DNA from: Linnemannia hyalina
Taxonomy: Eukaryota > Mortierellomycota > Mortierellomycetes > Mortierellales > Mortierellaceae
DNA length: 64,000 bases
Reading direction: 5' to 3'
NCBI GenBank assembly: GCA_019671135.1
Contig: JAHRHY010000008.1
Span: forward strand, 2,046,001-2,110,000
Shown here: positions 35,104 to 46,664 of the stretch, one piece after another
Position numbering within the stretch: position 1 is the stretch's first letter
How the letters are laid out: each line of letters opens with the position of its first letter
The notes under the pieces: model-generated
Databases searched by the model: none
Seen by the model: the letters and a program-made list of their open reading frames with translations, nothing else
Told to the model about the DNA's origin: nothing
Program-made: the position numbers and the translations under genes

Positions 35104-36027
35104 GGTCGGTGCCTGTGAGTTGCTTGTGTTGTTGTTGTTGTTGTGTTGTGGATGAGGGAGATTATGGACGCGGAGTGCACGGTTGTTTTTTGTTGCGTGC
35201 TTTTGGAGTATGAAGATTCAGAAAGAGGAGAGGGGAGGATTGTGGTATGTTGTGTGTCGTGGTTTGATGACGAGTAGAGAGGGAAAGAGATGAAAAGAGG
35301 GAGTAGAGTGTGCGCGTGTGTGTGGAAAGGAAAGGGAAAAAAGAGAGTTTTGGATGAAAAGAAGAGTAATAAGAGTGGTGATGTCGATCGAATGGAAGGG
35401 GATTCTGGAAGGTGCCATTCAAAAAGCGCCACCACACACATTTCTCTTTTTTATGCTCGCACCACTCGCACTGCACCACCACACACGAGTTTCGTTAAGG
35501 TGACGTCACTGGATTTGCTTTATGCGTAGAAGTTAGTATGGCCCATGCGCAGAGATGAGCACCGCCCACCTTTCTCAGACTCGGTAATCCTTCGAAGGTA
35601 TTTCCCATGTGCTCCCTAAGATAGATATGACAGCACCCTTACTTCATATGTTGCATTACGCATTACACCTACGTGCTTGGTATAACAGCGGCAAGATGTA
35701 GCCGTTGGTTCGCACTTTCGTTCTTCCTGGACGGATTCAACCACGTGTCCTCGGTTTCATCCCAGGCTGCAATGACGAGACTCACTTGTATAAAAAAAGA
35801 AACATCGGCACATATTTTCTCTTCTTTATTGTTCTTTTCACCTTCACCTTCATCTTCACCCTCACTTTTTTGCACTCTTCCTCGTTCTTTCATTATCACC
35901 AATACCATCGACACTAATAAACCTCACATTCCTTACTTTTCGACCCTCTCTCTTTATCGACTGCACACACGCCCCTCCCCTCTCCCTTTCACTCACCCTC
36001 CCTCTCCTTTCACACCACACAACTACA
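35104..36027. promoter_or_regulatory. Divergent intergenic region between SPT2 and the PPPY membrane protein gene
   Basis: 924 nt between outward-facing start codons. TATAAAAAAA at 35789-35798 (plus strand) is followed by a pyrimidine-rich leader into the ATG at 36028. The SPT2 side contains an AAC/GTT-type microsatellite near 35118-35135. No gene is seen. Confidence 0.55.
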
Positions 36028-36754
36028 ATGGTACGCTCAACCCTCCCACCATCACAACTCTCCCTTTTTAGCAACCAAATTTGCTCTCACGGCCCTTTCA
36101 AACAGAAACGAACGCCTTTTGTCTCACCACCCACCTCAGCATCGCCACTAACCCTTATTCCCATCCACATCCCTCCCTCACATCAAATAGGACACCCGAA
36201 CATCCTATAACCCTGTCCGCCCACTAGTAATCGCTCTCTGCGTAGTCCTAATCCTCTCCCTCTTCCTCTCCTGCCTCCGCCGTCACCGGATCGCCCGCCA
36301 CCAACAACAACTCCTTCAACAGCAACAAAACCAAACCACCGAACTAGGAGACGTAGCCTACATGTACCAGTACCCTCCTCCTCCGGGAACCCCGTCGAAT
36401 ATATATCAGCCTCCCAGTCAGTCGATGTATTTTCCACCGCCGGGTGTGCCACCCGTGATGTCACAGTACCCAGGAGGAAATGGAGGAGGGTATTACCCTC
36501 CTATGGGTGGGACTGTGGTGAATATGGATGGACAGCAACACCAATCGTCGCCGGGGTCCCCACAAACTCATGTCCATTACCCACCTATGCCTGTCGCTCC
36601 CACTCCAACAGCTGGAACGGGATCTTCATTAACAGGAGGAGCAACGACGTATGTGGCGGCGCAAGATGGATCTGCAAACTTGACCAACGCTGATATCCAT
36701 GAAGGTGTCCCTGCCGTCCCACCACCACCCTACTCCCCTACCGTCCCCAAGTAA
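36028..36754 (+). CDS. Small single-pass membrane protein with Pro-rich PPPY tail
   Basis: Exons 36028-36030 and 36191-36754; 188 residues. The first coding exon is the ATG alone, directly followed by a GTACGC donor; splicing gives MDTRTSYNPVRP, then one hydrophobic segment (LVIALCVVLILSLFLSC, about residues 13-29), a basic stop-transfer patch (LRRHRIARH) and a Gln-rich then Pro/Tyr/Gly-rich cytosolic tail ending in VPPPPYSPTVPK. PPPY is the ligand for WW domains of Rsp5/Nedd4 ubiquitin ligases, so the protein may be an adaptor or cargo of Rsp5. Without this splice the downstream frame has no upstream ATG before residue 58. Family not recognised. Confidence 0.7.
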
Positions 36755-37601
36755 AGCGGCCAAAGAGACTTTGAGACCACGGCGAAGACATCCGTAAAAG
36801 GGGCTTTTTCACAGCAGGAAGCAAGGACCAACAAAGACTTGGCATTCTATCACCCACTCTGTAAAATCACCCCAGCACTTCAACCCAGTCACCTATTTCA
36901 CGTTCACGGACATACACAAACACTAATAAAAGAATCAACAACCCCATGTTTGTCTCTGATCATCAAATCGCATGCAGGCCGTATTATGCGCTTTCAATGG
37001 TATCGAAATAGGAGGGGGTTACTCTAGCCTACGTTTCAGCGCCGCCTTTGGCGAAAGAGGGGTAGTGAAGGGATGAGAGATACTTTTAGTACTTTGTCAA
37101 AACCACTCAACGGGTACCAAACACTCATTTCTTTTTCTTTCTTCTCGTCTGTGCAAAAAAAATTCGGACACAGACATAAAAGAAAAAAAGGTGTTGACGG
37201 CCGGATCAAAGTTTTTGCTACTGCGAATTGGTCGCCTTTCCATGGAAACATGGAACATGTGGAAAATGGACTAGGCCCGTTGAATCGATCGGACAACGTA
37301 CGAGTAAGTATGCAAGCAGAGGTCGACCATTTTTCATGTGGCCGCAGGCAGGCAGAGCATAAGGGACGGTATCGTCGGCAGTGTTTTGGTGAGAGTGGAT
37401 CATCATCCATCGTTGTTAACATCAAAGATATGTGATATCGCAATAATAGCACAACTAGTGTCTACTCAACACAAAAAAAACGACCACAGATGAGTTCAAT
37501 TGCATTTGCATAAAAATTTAATGACAACGTACAGTTGTCAACAAATGTGACACCAGATACTCACCTAATAATATCCGAGTGACATTAATGATGACGAGAG
37601 T
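36755..37601. other. Convergent intergenic region
   Basis: 3' UTRs of the PPPY gene and of the elongin A gene. I see no gene in it. Confidence 0.5.
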
Positions 37602-39970
37602 TCAGAAGGACTGACGGCTTGCTTCGTCCAGCGAAGAGTGTGCTTGATCTAGGGGTTTCCTGGCCGGCGGGCTTCCTTCCTGAAAATGCCCTCCACTGTG
37701 GCCCCGCTTGTGCTGTCGACTCCCTGGGTGGCCCTGATCTATACGAACATCTTCGTCGTCATCATCATCGTCGTCGTCTTCCAGCCAGCTGAAATTGCCG
37801 TCGATCTTGACCTCCTTCATGGTATCGCCTGATTTATGTGCCTGTGATCCGTCCTGCTTCTTGGACGACATGCTTTCTGATCGGTTGGTCCGTGCACTTG
37901 AACTTGATGGACCCGTTGCCTTTTCCGCGACAGGTTCTCGTAACATCTGCATCGTCTTGGATGCTGGCTGTACAGGTGATGTTGGGGACCTCGAGCCGCC
38001 TTGGTTCAATCCGTGATGTGATGATGTCGCCTGCTGTGAGTGCGCCGGATTAATCTATGAGAGGAGTCGAACTAACGATGCTTAGTCTTCCTTTTCAACG
38101 TCGAGTCGCCTGTTGCAACATGCATATTGACCACAATGAACAGACATTTAGGTCGTACTTGTTTGAAAAAATCTATGATGGCTCCGTTGGGCGAGGTGGC
38201 GGCTGGTTTAGCAAGGACAATAGGTCTTGTGGGTGAGGTAGGAGACATACTGCTGCCGTTGCTGCTACTGCCGCCGTTGCTGGCACCGGTTTGTAGCGCT
38301 GTCTTGGATGGGGTCAAGTATACTACAGGGTTACTTCTGTAAGAGTAACGTTTAGTAGTCCTAACAGCCAAACCAACTGGTTGTGCTGATGACATTGTCC
38401 CAGACAAACCACTCACAATGGCACCTTGCCTCAATTGGGTGCGGTCCTGCTGATATGAGGATGGGCCCAATGCGAACGGTGTTGAGTGGTTGGTAAACAA
38501 TGAGGTTGGGGCGTGAATGCGTCCAGAACCTGGTCGAACGCCATGGGTAGAGCGTCCAGACATAGTCGAGTGGGATTGTATTTTGTTGGCGCTGCTGGTG
38601 ACGTTGTTGCTGACGGTGCGGCTCCGAGGTGATGGGTATGGGCTGGTATTGTACATTTGTGTGCTATGCGGTTCGCAGTGAATAACAAGATTATAAGTAT
38701 GGACTGGAGGAAGGAAATGTGCAAGGTCAATCGAGTTTCCTCGTCCTCAAGTTTCCTAGTACGTCCGTGCATTTACATTTTCCTCGCCTCCATTCTGGCC
38801 TTTTCGAACAAAGACTTCTTCTTGGGTGCTACTGGGGTCGACCACGATGAGGATCCAGGCTGTCGGAGGGTCTTCTTGGGCTTCAGTGAAGGGTCCAGAA
38901 TGACACGTCGCTCCTGCTTCTCATGGTCGTACTGCGAATAGGTTTGTCGAAGTCGAGCCGATGACTTTGCAAATTTTTCTTCTTCTTGCTTCTTCATCGC
39001 CTATTGAAAAAGAGAGGCAGGTATCGATATTAGCCCAGATAATCACATCTCATCATGAGTAAGTTGACTAATGGTTCAACGAAGGCAAGGATAAAAGGTT
39101 TGACATACCTGGTACTTTGAACGCCACTCACCACTCTGATCGTACACTGGGTTACCTTCTCGCAGAAACCCAAAGTGGTTGAGAGTGTGAATGTACCATA
39201 GTTCTAAGTGAGAGGAGAGTGAAAGGTAAGCAGTCAGTTGTCAAAATCTTCCAGTTCATGTCCATGTCCCCTGCCACCAAATGTGATTTTCCTGAAAGTT
39301 GTCCTGTTGCCTTACCATCCGTATCCTCGCTCAATCCCTACAAAGTCAAGGTAAAGGACATAAAGAAGAGATCATCAGTTAATACATGTCATTAAGAATG
39401 ATGATGGCAATCAGGTCATTCGGGATAAACACGATCAGGGGTCGTGGAAGCTTTCTTACCTCGGTGTGAAGCTCGATTCGAGTAAGTTGTTTGACTATGG
39501 TGAAGAAGTGAAAAGTGGTAGATCCAAAACGTGAGTACATATGGTTGCACCGAATGTCAAATTTGGTCCGCATATCGATTGGCCCTGCCTGCTGAGTGAC
39601 ATACCGTTGCATTTCCGAAGGACGCTTTCGATGAGGTAATAAGGGGTCGTTCCAATGTCATCCAGTACTATCCAAGGAGAATAGAAAAGGGAGATGCATA
39701 TTAATGTCAGTGGAGTTGCGTTAAACCACTGTAAGCAGCACTTGGTGCTGTGTTTATTTTGTTTTCCACGCCACAATCTTCTTTTCTGCTGCGCGTCAGG
39801 TCAAGAAAAGTAAACATACGGTCGACATATCGATCTAGTGTGCTGAGGCACAAGTCTTTGAGAGAGGGGACTGCTGTTCTTGTTGCTGAGGGTGGTGTAA
39901 TAGACTCCCAAGGAGGTAAAGTGTTCCCTTGTCCTGGTCCTAATCGCTGCCCAACTCCAGTGAAGGCCAT
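37602..39970 (-). CDS. ELOA: Elongin A (transcription elongation / ubiquitin ligase subunit)
   Basis: Subunit of elongin, which supports RNA polymerase II elongation and, with elongin B/C and cullin, its ubiquitylation. Minus-strand exons 39820-39970, 39605-39667, 39460-39494, 39316-39337, 39109-39203, 38777-39000, 38159-38663 and 37602-38054; 515 residues. The elongin A core spans the first six exons: SLKDLCLSTLDRYVDRLLDDIG, TPYYLIESVLRKCN, VKQLTRIELHTE (BC-box/F-box-like region), GLSEDTDELWYIHTLNHFGF, then REGNPVYDQSGEWRSKYQ and a charged helix. The C-terminal half is disordered, Ser/Pro-rich, with an acidic run of Asp (WLEDDDDDDDD). The start ATG 39970 is the first in frame. Divergent from TAF10. 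Confidence 0.9.
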
Positions 39971-40327
39971 CCTGAATCCAGACAAAGCATCGACCGACGG
40001 AATGAGTGGGGAATGTGTCGACTAGAGAAGTCCTGGAGGGAGGCTGTTGGTTGTAGGTTGTTGGTTGGAGAGAGAGTGGAGGGCGGGGTCGAAAAGAAAG
40101 AACGTGAAGAACGACCAATTTATACTTTTTCATCGGCATAAGCCACAGGTCGAGCAACCCTTCAAAAAGCAGCGAGAGAGACATCGCGTTCGCTCTCTCT
40201 TTATTCTTTCGCCACCATCTCGCTCTCTTCACTCACAGACACACAAGGACATCATCTCCAAGAAGCAGACAGATCCAGCAGGAATCATCCAAAAACAACA
40301 AGCAAGCAGGCAGGACAAATACAAGAC
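39971..40327. promoter_or_regulatory. Bidirectional promoter between elongin A and TAF10
   Basis: 357 nt between the two outward ATG codons, G-rich on the elongin side and A/C-rich on the TAF10 side. Both genes encode Pol II transcription factors. Confidence 0.55.
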
Positions 40328-41994
40328 ATGTCGGACGGGTCAAACTCTAGCAACAGCACTATCGAGGACACCAACATGGCCAGCCCAATGCAGACAGCAA
40401 GCGGCACCTCAACCCCAGCCATCCACTCCAACTCCGATGCAGACACCAATATGACACCCGCTGTCCCCATGGATCAAGATACTCCTACGCCGCAGCAGAG
40501 CCAGAGCCAAGGCCCTTCCTCGGCCGTCGCCTCACCTGTTCTGCCTCCCATAGAACAACAACAACAGCCACAACAACAACAGCCTTCTACACCCCAGCAG
40601 GAGCAGCAGCAGCAACAAAAACCACAGGAGGCTGCTGCCACACCTGCGCCCTCGGCACCGTCAACCCCTGCTGTTCCATCTGCCCCTTCAGCTTCTGTTA
40701 CACCCATTGTCCCTGCCACTGAACAGTTCTCGGCAGCAAGTCCAATGACCGGCATTATCTCCACGTCCTCACCAGCCCTTTCAGCAGCTGCCTCGCCTGT
40801 TCCTGCATCTGCAACAGTGGCCACTACCATTCCAGTTACTATTACACCCATCACAGCCCCTCCCTCAGCATCAGCGGCACCAGCATTGACACCTGCTCCA
40901 GCACAGCAACAGCCTTCACCATCACCCATCATCCCAGGATTGACCCCTGCCTTGCCCACATCTACACCCGTCGTCGTCGCACCCACACCCGCCGCTGTGC
41001 CTACGTCCACACTTACTCCAGCAGCAGCACCCACATCACAGCAGGAAGAACTTCAGAGACAACAACAACATCAGGCGCAACTCTTGCTTCTCCAGAAACA
41101 AGCTCAACAAGCCCATATCGCTCAACTTCAACGTGCTCAAGAAACTCAGGCTGCTGCCACTGCCAACGCCAGCGCAGCTGCTACTGCTAATTCCAATGCT
41201 AATGCTGCTATTTCTCCAGCAGCAACGGCAGTGACACCAGCAGCAGCAGCAGTGACTGCGAACCCGGCGACGGCAAATCTGGGATTTGTAGCTCAGCGCA
41301 GCCAGGCAGTTGGAGCAGCATTACAATCTCGCAAGGAGGAGGAGCTCAACCGCAAGGACCGGACCTTAGCAGAGTTCTTGCCCATGATGGAGACATACAA
41401 CCCCATCGTATGTGTCTCTTGAGGGTTTTTTCTGTCGAATGTTTCTTTACATTTATCTCTGTGGGTGTGATAGTGTACTAATTATCTGCCTTATTATTTT
41501 AATATGATAGATCCCGGATGCAGTGACTGACTACTACCTGAGCAGGACAGGATTCGACTGCGACGATGTCAGAATGTAAGCAAACAAGGATCTCTTTTTA
41601 TCGTTTAGCGCCACGACAGTACGTTCATGAAATGAACTTCATTTCTGATATTTGCATATCACTTTATGTTTACCTCCGCGATGTGTGATATAGTAAGAGA
41701 TTGTTGGCACTGGCAGCGCAAAAGTTTGTCTCAGACATTGCGACGGATGCCTTCCAGTACTGCAAAGTACGACAGCAAAGTCAGAAACGACCTGCACCCG
41801 GCAAGGTAAGCCCCACTGGTCCTATTTTTAACTTGTCGAGCGTTTTCATCAACCAAGTATGGCAAAGTAGTAACGCCTTTATTTTGTGCAATTGAATCGA
41901 ATAGGAGAAGAAGACGGTGTTGACGATGGAGGATTTGTCGGATGCTTTGGGCGAGTACGGCATCAACGTCAAGAAGCCAGATTACTTTATGTAG
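40328..41994 (+). CDS. TAF10: TFIID/SAGA subunit TAF10
   Basis: Histone-fold subunit shared by TFIID and SAGA. Exons 40328-41407, 41511-41575, 41694-41805 and 41905-41994; 448 residues. The first 340 residues are low-complexity (Pro, Ala, Gln, Ser, Thr). The conserved TAF10 domain follows: RTLAEFLPMMETYNPIIPDA, VTDYYLSRTGFDCDDVRI, KRLLALAAQKFVSDIATDAF, QYCKVRQQS, and LTMEDLSDALGEYGINVKKP ending in DYFM at the C-terminus, as in TAF10 of other eukaryotes. All introns fall within the histone fold. The N-terminal extension is long for the family (human TAF10 has 218 residues). Confidence 0.95.
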
Positions 41995-42281
41995 TCACCT
42001 TCACTCAACGGTTCTTCTGGATCGTGGACGTGCTTCGGGGTTCGGGAATACCTTTCTTATCGACACAACTACAAAGATAAACGGCGCCGGCATTTGCAAC
42101 GACCACATTCGCAGAGGGGAATAAATACAATCATCCAATAAAAAAAAATAATGTATTAAACGATTCTCGCGTGGAAAATCCTGGGAAACCTTATGGTGCG
42201 GTATTTGGGATTGCGGAGAGGGCTATGATACAAAGAGGCGGTAAGAGAAGGTATTTACAATAACTACATAGAGTGAGGCGG

Positions 42282-44018
42282 CTACTGATGAGAGTAGGTG
42301 GCCTCGTAAGGTGGAGGAGCCACAGAATCGTCATCTACAGCAGGTTCGGGCTCGGGGCGATGAGGTGGGGAAGTTATCGAGACTAATGGTGGGGCGGAGG
42401 GGGCGGGCATTGGAGCAGATGTGGATCCCGAAGAACTTGCGGGACTGAACGAGAGACCTGCCATCCTGTAAACGAGCAGTGGGTCTGGAGAGCCGAGTTC
42501 TTTGTCGTCCTTAGTGGGTGGCGTGTAGGCTGCTTGCGGTGAACGTGGGGATTGAACCGAGGGAGGAGGTGGTGGTGGTGCTTCGTTAAGTTGCGGGACG
42601 GGTGGAGCTTGGTGAGGTTGCGAGACGGGTGGAGCTTGGTAAGGTTGTGAAACGTCGTCCTTTGTAGGTGGCGTGTAGGCTGCTTGCGGTAAACGTGGGA
42701 ATTGAGCCGAGGGAGGAGGTGGTGGTGCTTCGTTAAGTTGCGAGACGGGTGGAGCTTGGTGAGGCTGTGAGATGGGTGGAGCTTGGTAGTACTGGTGTTG
42801 CTGTTGTTGGTGGTGGTGGTGCTGTTGTTGCTGTTGCTCTTGGGCCTCCTGCTGAGGTGGGTACGCGGGTTGACTCAAAGGCGCCGGCGCGGCCATAATC
42901 TGCGGTCTATTCTCACTTCCATTCCCGTTACTGCCCCCAGTCAGATTAACCAACCGCGTAATATCACCTATCATCCCTCCAACAACCCCACCCAGCAACT
43001 TCGGTGTAAGCCCAATCAACCGAATCGGCAACGCCGGCTCATGTCTGTTCTCGCGGGCGATAGATCTCTCAAGACGACGTTGTTGGCGGAGTTGTTGCTT
43101 TTGGTCTCTGTACAACTGTCTGTTGAGGCGTTTTTGGGTCTTGAGATCGGCCTTTTGGAGGTCGATGTTTTGTAACTGCAGTTGGCGGTCGAGGAGTTGT
43201 TGGCGTTGGGATTGCAGTTGGTGGGGTCGTTCTTGTTGTTGCTCGGGGGAGAGATGCTGGGAATGCATGGGATGGATATTGTCGCTGGCGGCAAGCGACA
43301 GCGAGGAGGACGACAGGTAGTTGTAAATGTGCCCTTGCTGCTGCTCCTTCCCTTGTCCTTGTCCTTGTCCTTGTCCTTGTCCTTGTCCTTGTCCTTGTCC
43401 TTGTCCTTGTCCTTGTCCGAAGCTGCTGTGATACCGCATCTGTATTTCCTTCCCCAACCTCCCATACTCGTGCTTAACCACCTCAACCGCAATTTTGGTG
43501 TGATATGAGAGCTCCTCCTTCAAATCCGCTGCGTGCTGCTTAAATTCGCTCCCGAACTCGCTTCCTCCATTCCCGTTCCCGTTCTCGGTGGTTGAGTTGG
43601 TGGTGGTGGTGGTGGTGGTGGTGGTGGTGGTGGTACGGGATTTGAGTTCTTTGGCTCGTTGTTTGAGGTCGAGTTTGTCCTGTTTTGCTTGGAGTTTGAG
43701 GGCTTGTTTTGCGGCTTTTTGTTGCTCTTTGGAGAGGGGTTCTGAGGACGGGACTGAGGGGACGGATGGTACTGAAGGAACCGAAGGCACAGATGGTACT
43801 GAAGGAACCGAAGGCACAAATGGTACGGAAGACATAGAAGGAGGAGGCGGGACATATGGCCGGGTGACAGGTATGGCCGGTAGAGAAGCAGCAGCGACGG
43901 GTGCGGAGGGAGTGTGTTGTTGTTGGTAATAGACACTTGCAGGTTGTGATCCGAAGGGTAATTGCGGCACCAGAACCTCCTTCTCGCCGTACATTGTCTT
44001 TTTGTCGATATCGGTCAT
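42282..44018 (-). CDS. Low-complexity disordered protein with PPPY C-terminus
   Basis: Single minus-strand exon, 578 residues from ATG 44018 (MTDIDKKTMYGEKEV); 34 further in-frame codons upstream are Asn/His/Gln-rich and look like leader. Order of regions: Pro/Ser head with about eight VPS triplets, Lys/Gln coiled coil (KEQQKAAKQALKLQAKQDKL), polyThr, an Asn/Gly run, about a dozen Gly-Gln dipeptides, a Gln/Leu/Arg-rich coiled coil, a possibly folded short segment (LPIRLIGLTPKLLGGVVGGMIGD), Gln/His runs, a duplicated 50-residue Pro-rich unit, and a terminal VAPPPYEATYSHQ. PPPY suggests a WW-domain (Rsp5) ligand. The hydrophobic LIGLTPKLLGGVVGGMIG may touch membrane. Family not recognised. Convergent with TAF10 (287 nt). 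Confidence 0.7.
   Translation of the reverse strand: MTDIDKKTMYGEKEVLVPQLPFGSQPASVYYQQQHTPSAPVAAASLPAIPVTRPYVPPPPSMSSVPFVPSVPSVPSVPSVPSVPSVPSVPSSEPLSKEQQKAAKQALKLQAKQDKLDLKQRAKELKSRTTTTTTTTTTTTNSTTENGNGNGGSEFGSEFKQHAADLKEELSYHTKIAVEVVKHEYGRLGKEIQMRYHSSFGQGQGQGQGQGQGQGQGQGQGQGKEQQQGHIYNYLSSSSLSLAASDNIHPMHSQHLSPEQQQERPHQLQSQRQQLLDRQLQLQNIDLQKADLKTQKRLNRQLYRDQKQQLRQQRRLERSIARENRHEPALPIRLIGLTPKLLGGVVGGMIGDITRLVNLTGGSNGNGSENRPQIMAAPAPLSQPAYPPQQEAQEQQQQQHHHHQQQQHQYYQAPPISQPHQAPPVSQLNEAPPPPPSAQFPRLPQAAYTPPTKDDVSQPYQAPPVSQPHQAPPVPQLNEAPPPPPPSVQSPRSPQAAYTPPTKDDKELGSPDPLLVYRMAGLSFSPASSSGSTSAPMPAPSAPPLVSITSPPHRPEPEPAVDDDSVAPPPYEATYSHQ
42505..42780. repeat. 150-bp direct repeat inside the low-complexity gene
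   Basis: A 150-bp unit encoding the Pro-rich segment with NEAPPPPP and QAAYTPPTKDD occurs twice (CGTCC at 42506 and 42656); the last part is shared with shorter QAPPVSQ repeats. Confidence 0.8.
43350..43419. repeat. Hexanucleotide (TTGTCC)n repeat
   Basis: About eleven perfect copies; on the coding minus strand (GGACAA)n encodes alternating Gly-Gln. Confidence 0.9.
43597..43634. repeat. Trinucleotide (GGT)n repeat
   Basis: About twelve GGT units; on the coding minus strand they encode a polythreonine run. Confidence 0.9.
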
Positions 44019-46112
44019 ATTCCTTTGGTTCCTGGTTGTCTGTTGGTGAGGTTGTTGATGGTTGGGATGATTGGTGGAAAGAGAAAAAAGGGGAGAGAGA
44101 AAGAAAGAAAGTGTAAACAAAAGAGAGATAAAGGTTTGATGCGGATGAGGGGCTGGGTGAGATTGTCTCCCTTTTTATTCTACCAGTCAATCCACATGGA
44201 CAATTTTTGACGACGCTAAAAATAAGGGCAAACATAAAGCCAGCCGGGTAAACAAGAAGAAAGAAAGAAAGACCGCTCAGAAAAAGATAGGAGAGGACTG
44301 TGGCTCATTGTTGCCAAGAGAATCGGGCTATTTCACAAAGGAAAAGTAGAGGCAATCATGACGATGATGAAGCACGGGGCTGTGCCAAGAGAATCGTTGC
44401 CTTTTCCTTTTCTCACCGTTGCTATTTTCTATTTCTTTTTTGCTGGGCTTTCGTCTGCGGCCACCTCCCCTCGATGTCATCCTACTGTTCTGGCCTCTTC
44501 AAAAACAAAAATATAAAAAGAGAAGGGCTGTAGGGAGTACAGAGGCAATTGTGAGCTAAAGCTGACCAATTGGATTCATTCAAATCGCCCTTTTGGTGCT
44601 CGTCGTTTCCCTCGGGGCTTCATTCCTATCATTCAGCCTTAATTGTACTGAAGGAAAAGGCGGCTGACCTGCTGTAGTTAGTTGTCTGCCATGCTTAGCA
44701 TGGGTGGATCTTTTCTTGCAGGTAAAAGAGGTTTTCGCCCAAAGAAAAAAAATGAAAAAAGGTGATGTTCCAGACACAGTGTGGTTCGGTGGCGGTGTTT
44801 TTAATTCTCTAGTTGGCATACATAGCAGGGTGTTCAAAAAGGAAGGCAGTGGTCCATTAGGTTCTACGTAACGCGTAGAACTAGGGTTGCTTCTAGCCAG
44901 TAGTCGACCGGCAATTCCAAGTGCACTACTCCGCACTCTGAAGCCAAAGTGGGTCACTTCAGAAAAAAAAATGGAGTCTAGGGTCTTTGCATAGGATACA
45001 TTTCTCTTTCATAATTCATTTCTCAAAGAATGTTCTTTCATTTCAACGTCTGTTATTGACAGCAATGCGATGATCGTGCAATCGGGGATCCGGTTAATGC
45101 CACTGTGCTATCTTTCTGGTTGGCGTCTACTGTGCTGACTTACTTACTCTTGGTGAAGTATGACATGACACCGCTCTTTTGCCTAAATGACCGAGCGAGA
45201 AAGCAGCAAAAATGAAAAGGCTAGAAGGTTGAGAACGTCGATGGACGAGCTTCGATCCTCTCTGGCCAAGGTAGCCTACATAAAGAGCCCAGAAAGAACG
45301 AAAAGAACGAATAGAGGACATCAGTCGGTGTGAATTTGGAAATCTCCCTTTTCTCCTTGCCCTTTTCTTCCAACAGCTTCTTTATCTGATGAGAGCCGGT
45401 GCGGCGGTGTGTGACTTGATCCAACGGACACTATCGACGGAGAAAGGTGAAGGATGAGAGCAGGTGGAGTAGAGTAGAGTATGAGTTCCGATTCCGATAT
45501 TCACGGCCTGAACGATGATTTTTATATTTATGTTTGCCACCAAATTTGATTCAGACCTATTGCATTTGATGGATGAATGAATTCCGGTGCAATCCAATAG
45601 TGTGGAGAGCGCATACACAAAGGTGCTTGACATACACGAATGGCACATCGTGTGTTTGTTGTCTATGTGTTTAATAGCAACAAAAAGCACGGTCGCCTGG
45701 TACGTGATCTTCCTTTTGATGGCTCTTTCCCCTATTGAGCATAAAGCATGAGATGGCTGTGCACAAAGAGTCAAGAGAGAGAGATGGTCAGAGGTAAGGA
45801 AGAGCACAAGGAGACAAGAAAAGCAAAGCATTGATTACGATGATGTATTTCATCGTTATTGTTTTGCCTTTGTGTTGAAACAAACAAACAAACAAACAAA
45901 CAAGAGACGCGTGTGGGATCGGGGTCTTTTTCTTCTTTTTTATCGTCACCCCTGCTGGAGAAGATGTTTGACCGAGGGGGTCAGTTGTTTGGTGGATGTT
46001 ACCCCCTATGTGTCCTCTTGGACAAAGTCCTTTGTTCATGCCTTTGCGACAGTTGGTCACCATTTCTGACTCTTTCTGCCTCGTTCTTTTTTGTCCGTTG
46101 GGTCCACGTCTG

Positions 46113-46183
46113 CCTGTCAACCTGTCAACCTGTCAACCTGTCAACCTGTCAGTTAGTCAGTTAGTCAGTCAGTCAGTCAGTCG
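46113..46183. repeat. (CCTGTCAA)n passing into (GTCA)n
   Basis: Five CCTGTCAA-type octamers followed by GTCAGTTA and a GTCA tetranucleotide run. Confidence 0.85.
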
Positions 46184-46624
46184 TACAACTTGCTCGCACG
46201 TTGTCGTAGTGAGTGGGTCGATCATCATCATCATCATCAAAAGGAATTCAAACCATTGTCCGTGGCCCACAGCTCACTCTTCCTTCCTTCGTTCGTTCTT
46301 TTCTTTTGAACTTGATCCAACCGATCACCCCCTTCCCCTTTTCTTTGTTTTTTTCCTTCCCTCTCCCCTTCGGTCTCTGTCTCCGAGGATCAGCTATTTC
46401 TCCTTTTTAGCATGGCCCATCTAATACTTTATGCTATTGAATAGTCGTCAAGAATGCAGCATGCAACCCGCCTGGAATACAAAGAAAACGATGAAACTTC
46501 TAATGAACGACAGAAAAGAAAAGAAAAGAAAAGAGAAGAAAGAAACAGACCACCAACAGGCTGCCATCGTTTACTTCCTGCGGTTCTTGTCGCTCAATAT
46601 TGGCTCTTCTCTTGATTGTTTTTA

Positions 46625-46664
46625 TGTGTGATGTGTGATGTGTGATGTGTGATGTGTGATGTGT
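46625..46664. repeat. (TGTGATG)n heptanucleotide repeat
   Basis: Five to six tandem copies about 400 nt before the PIP5K start codon. Confidence 0.85.

Noticed and set aside
44019..44120. 34-codon N-terminal extension of the low-complexity gene
   Set aside because: Asn/His/Gln-rich leader-like sequence; the ATG at 44018 is followed by ordinary coding composition.
44580..44957. 125-codon minus-strand frame
   Set aside because: No recognisable motif, no splice structure; considered a chance frame, possibly within an unknown repeat.
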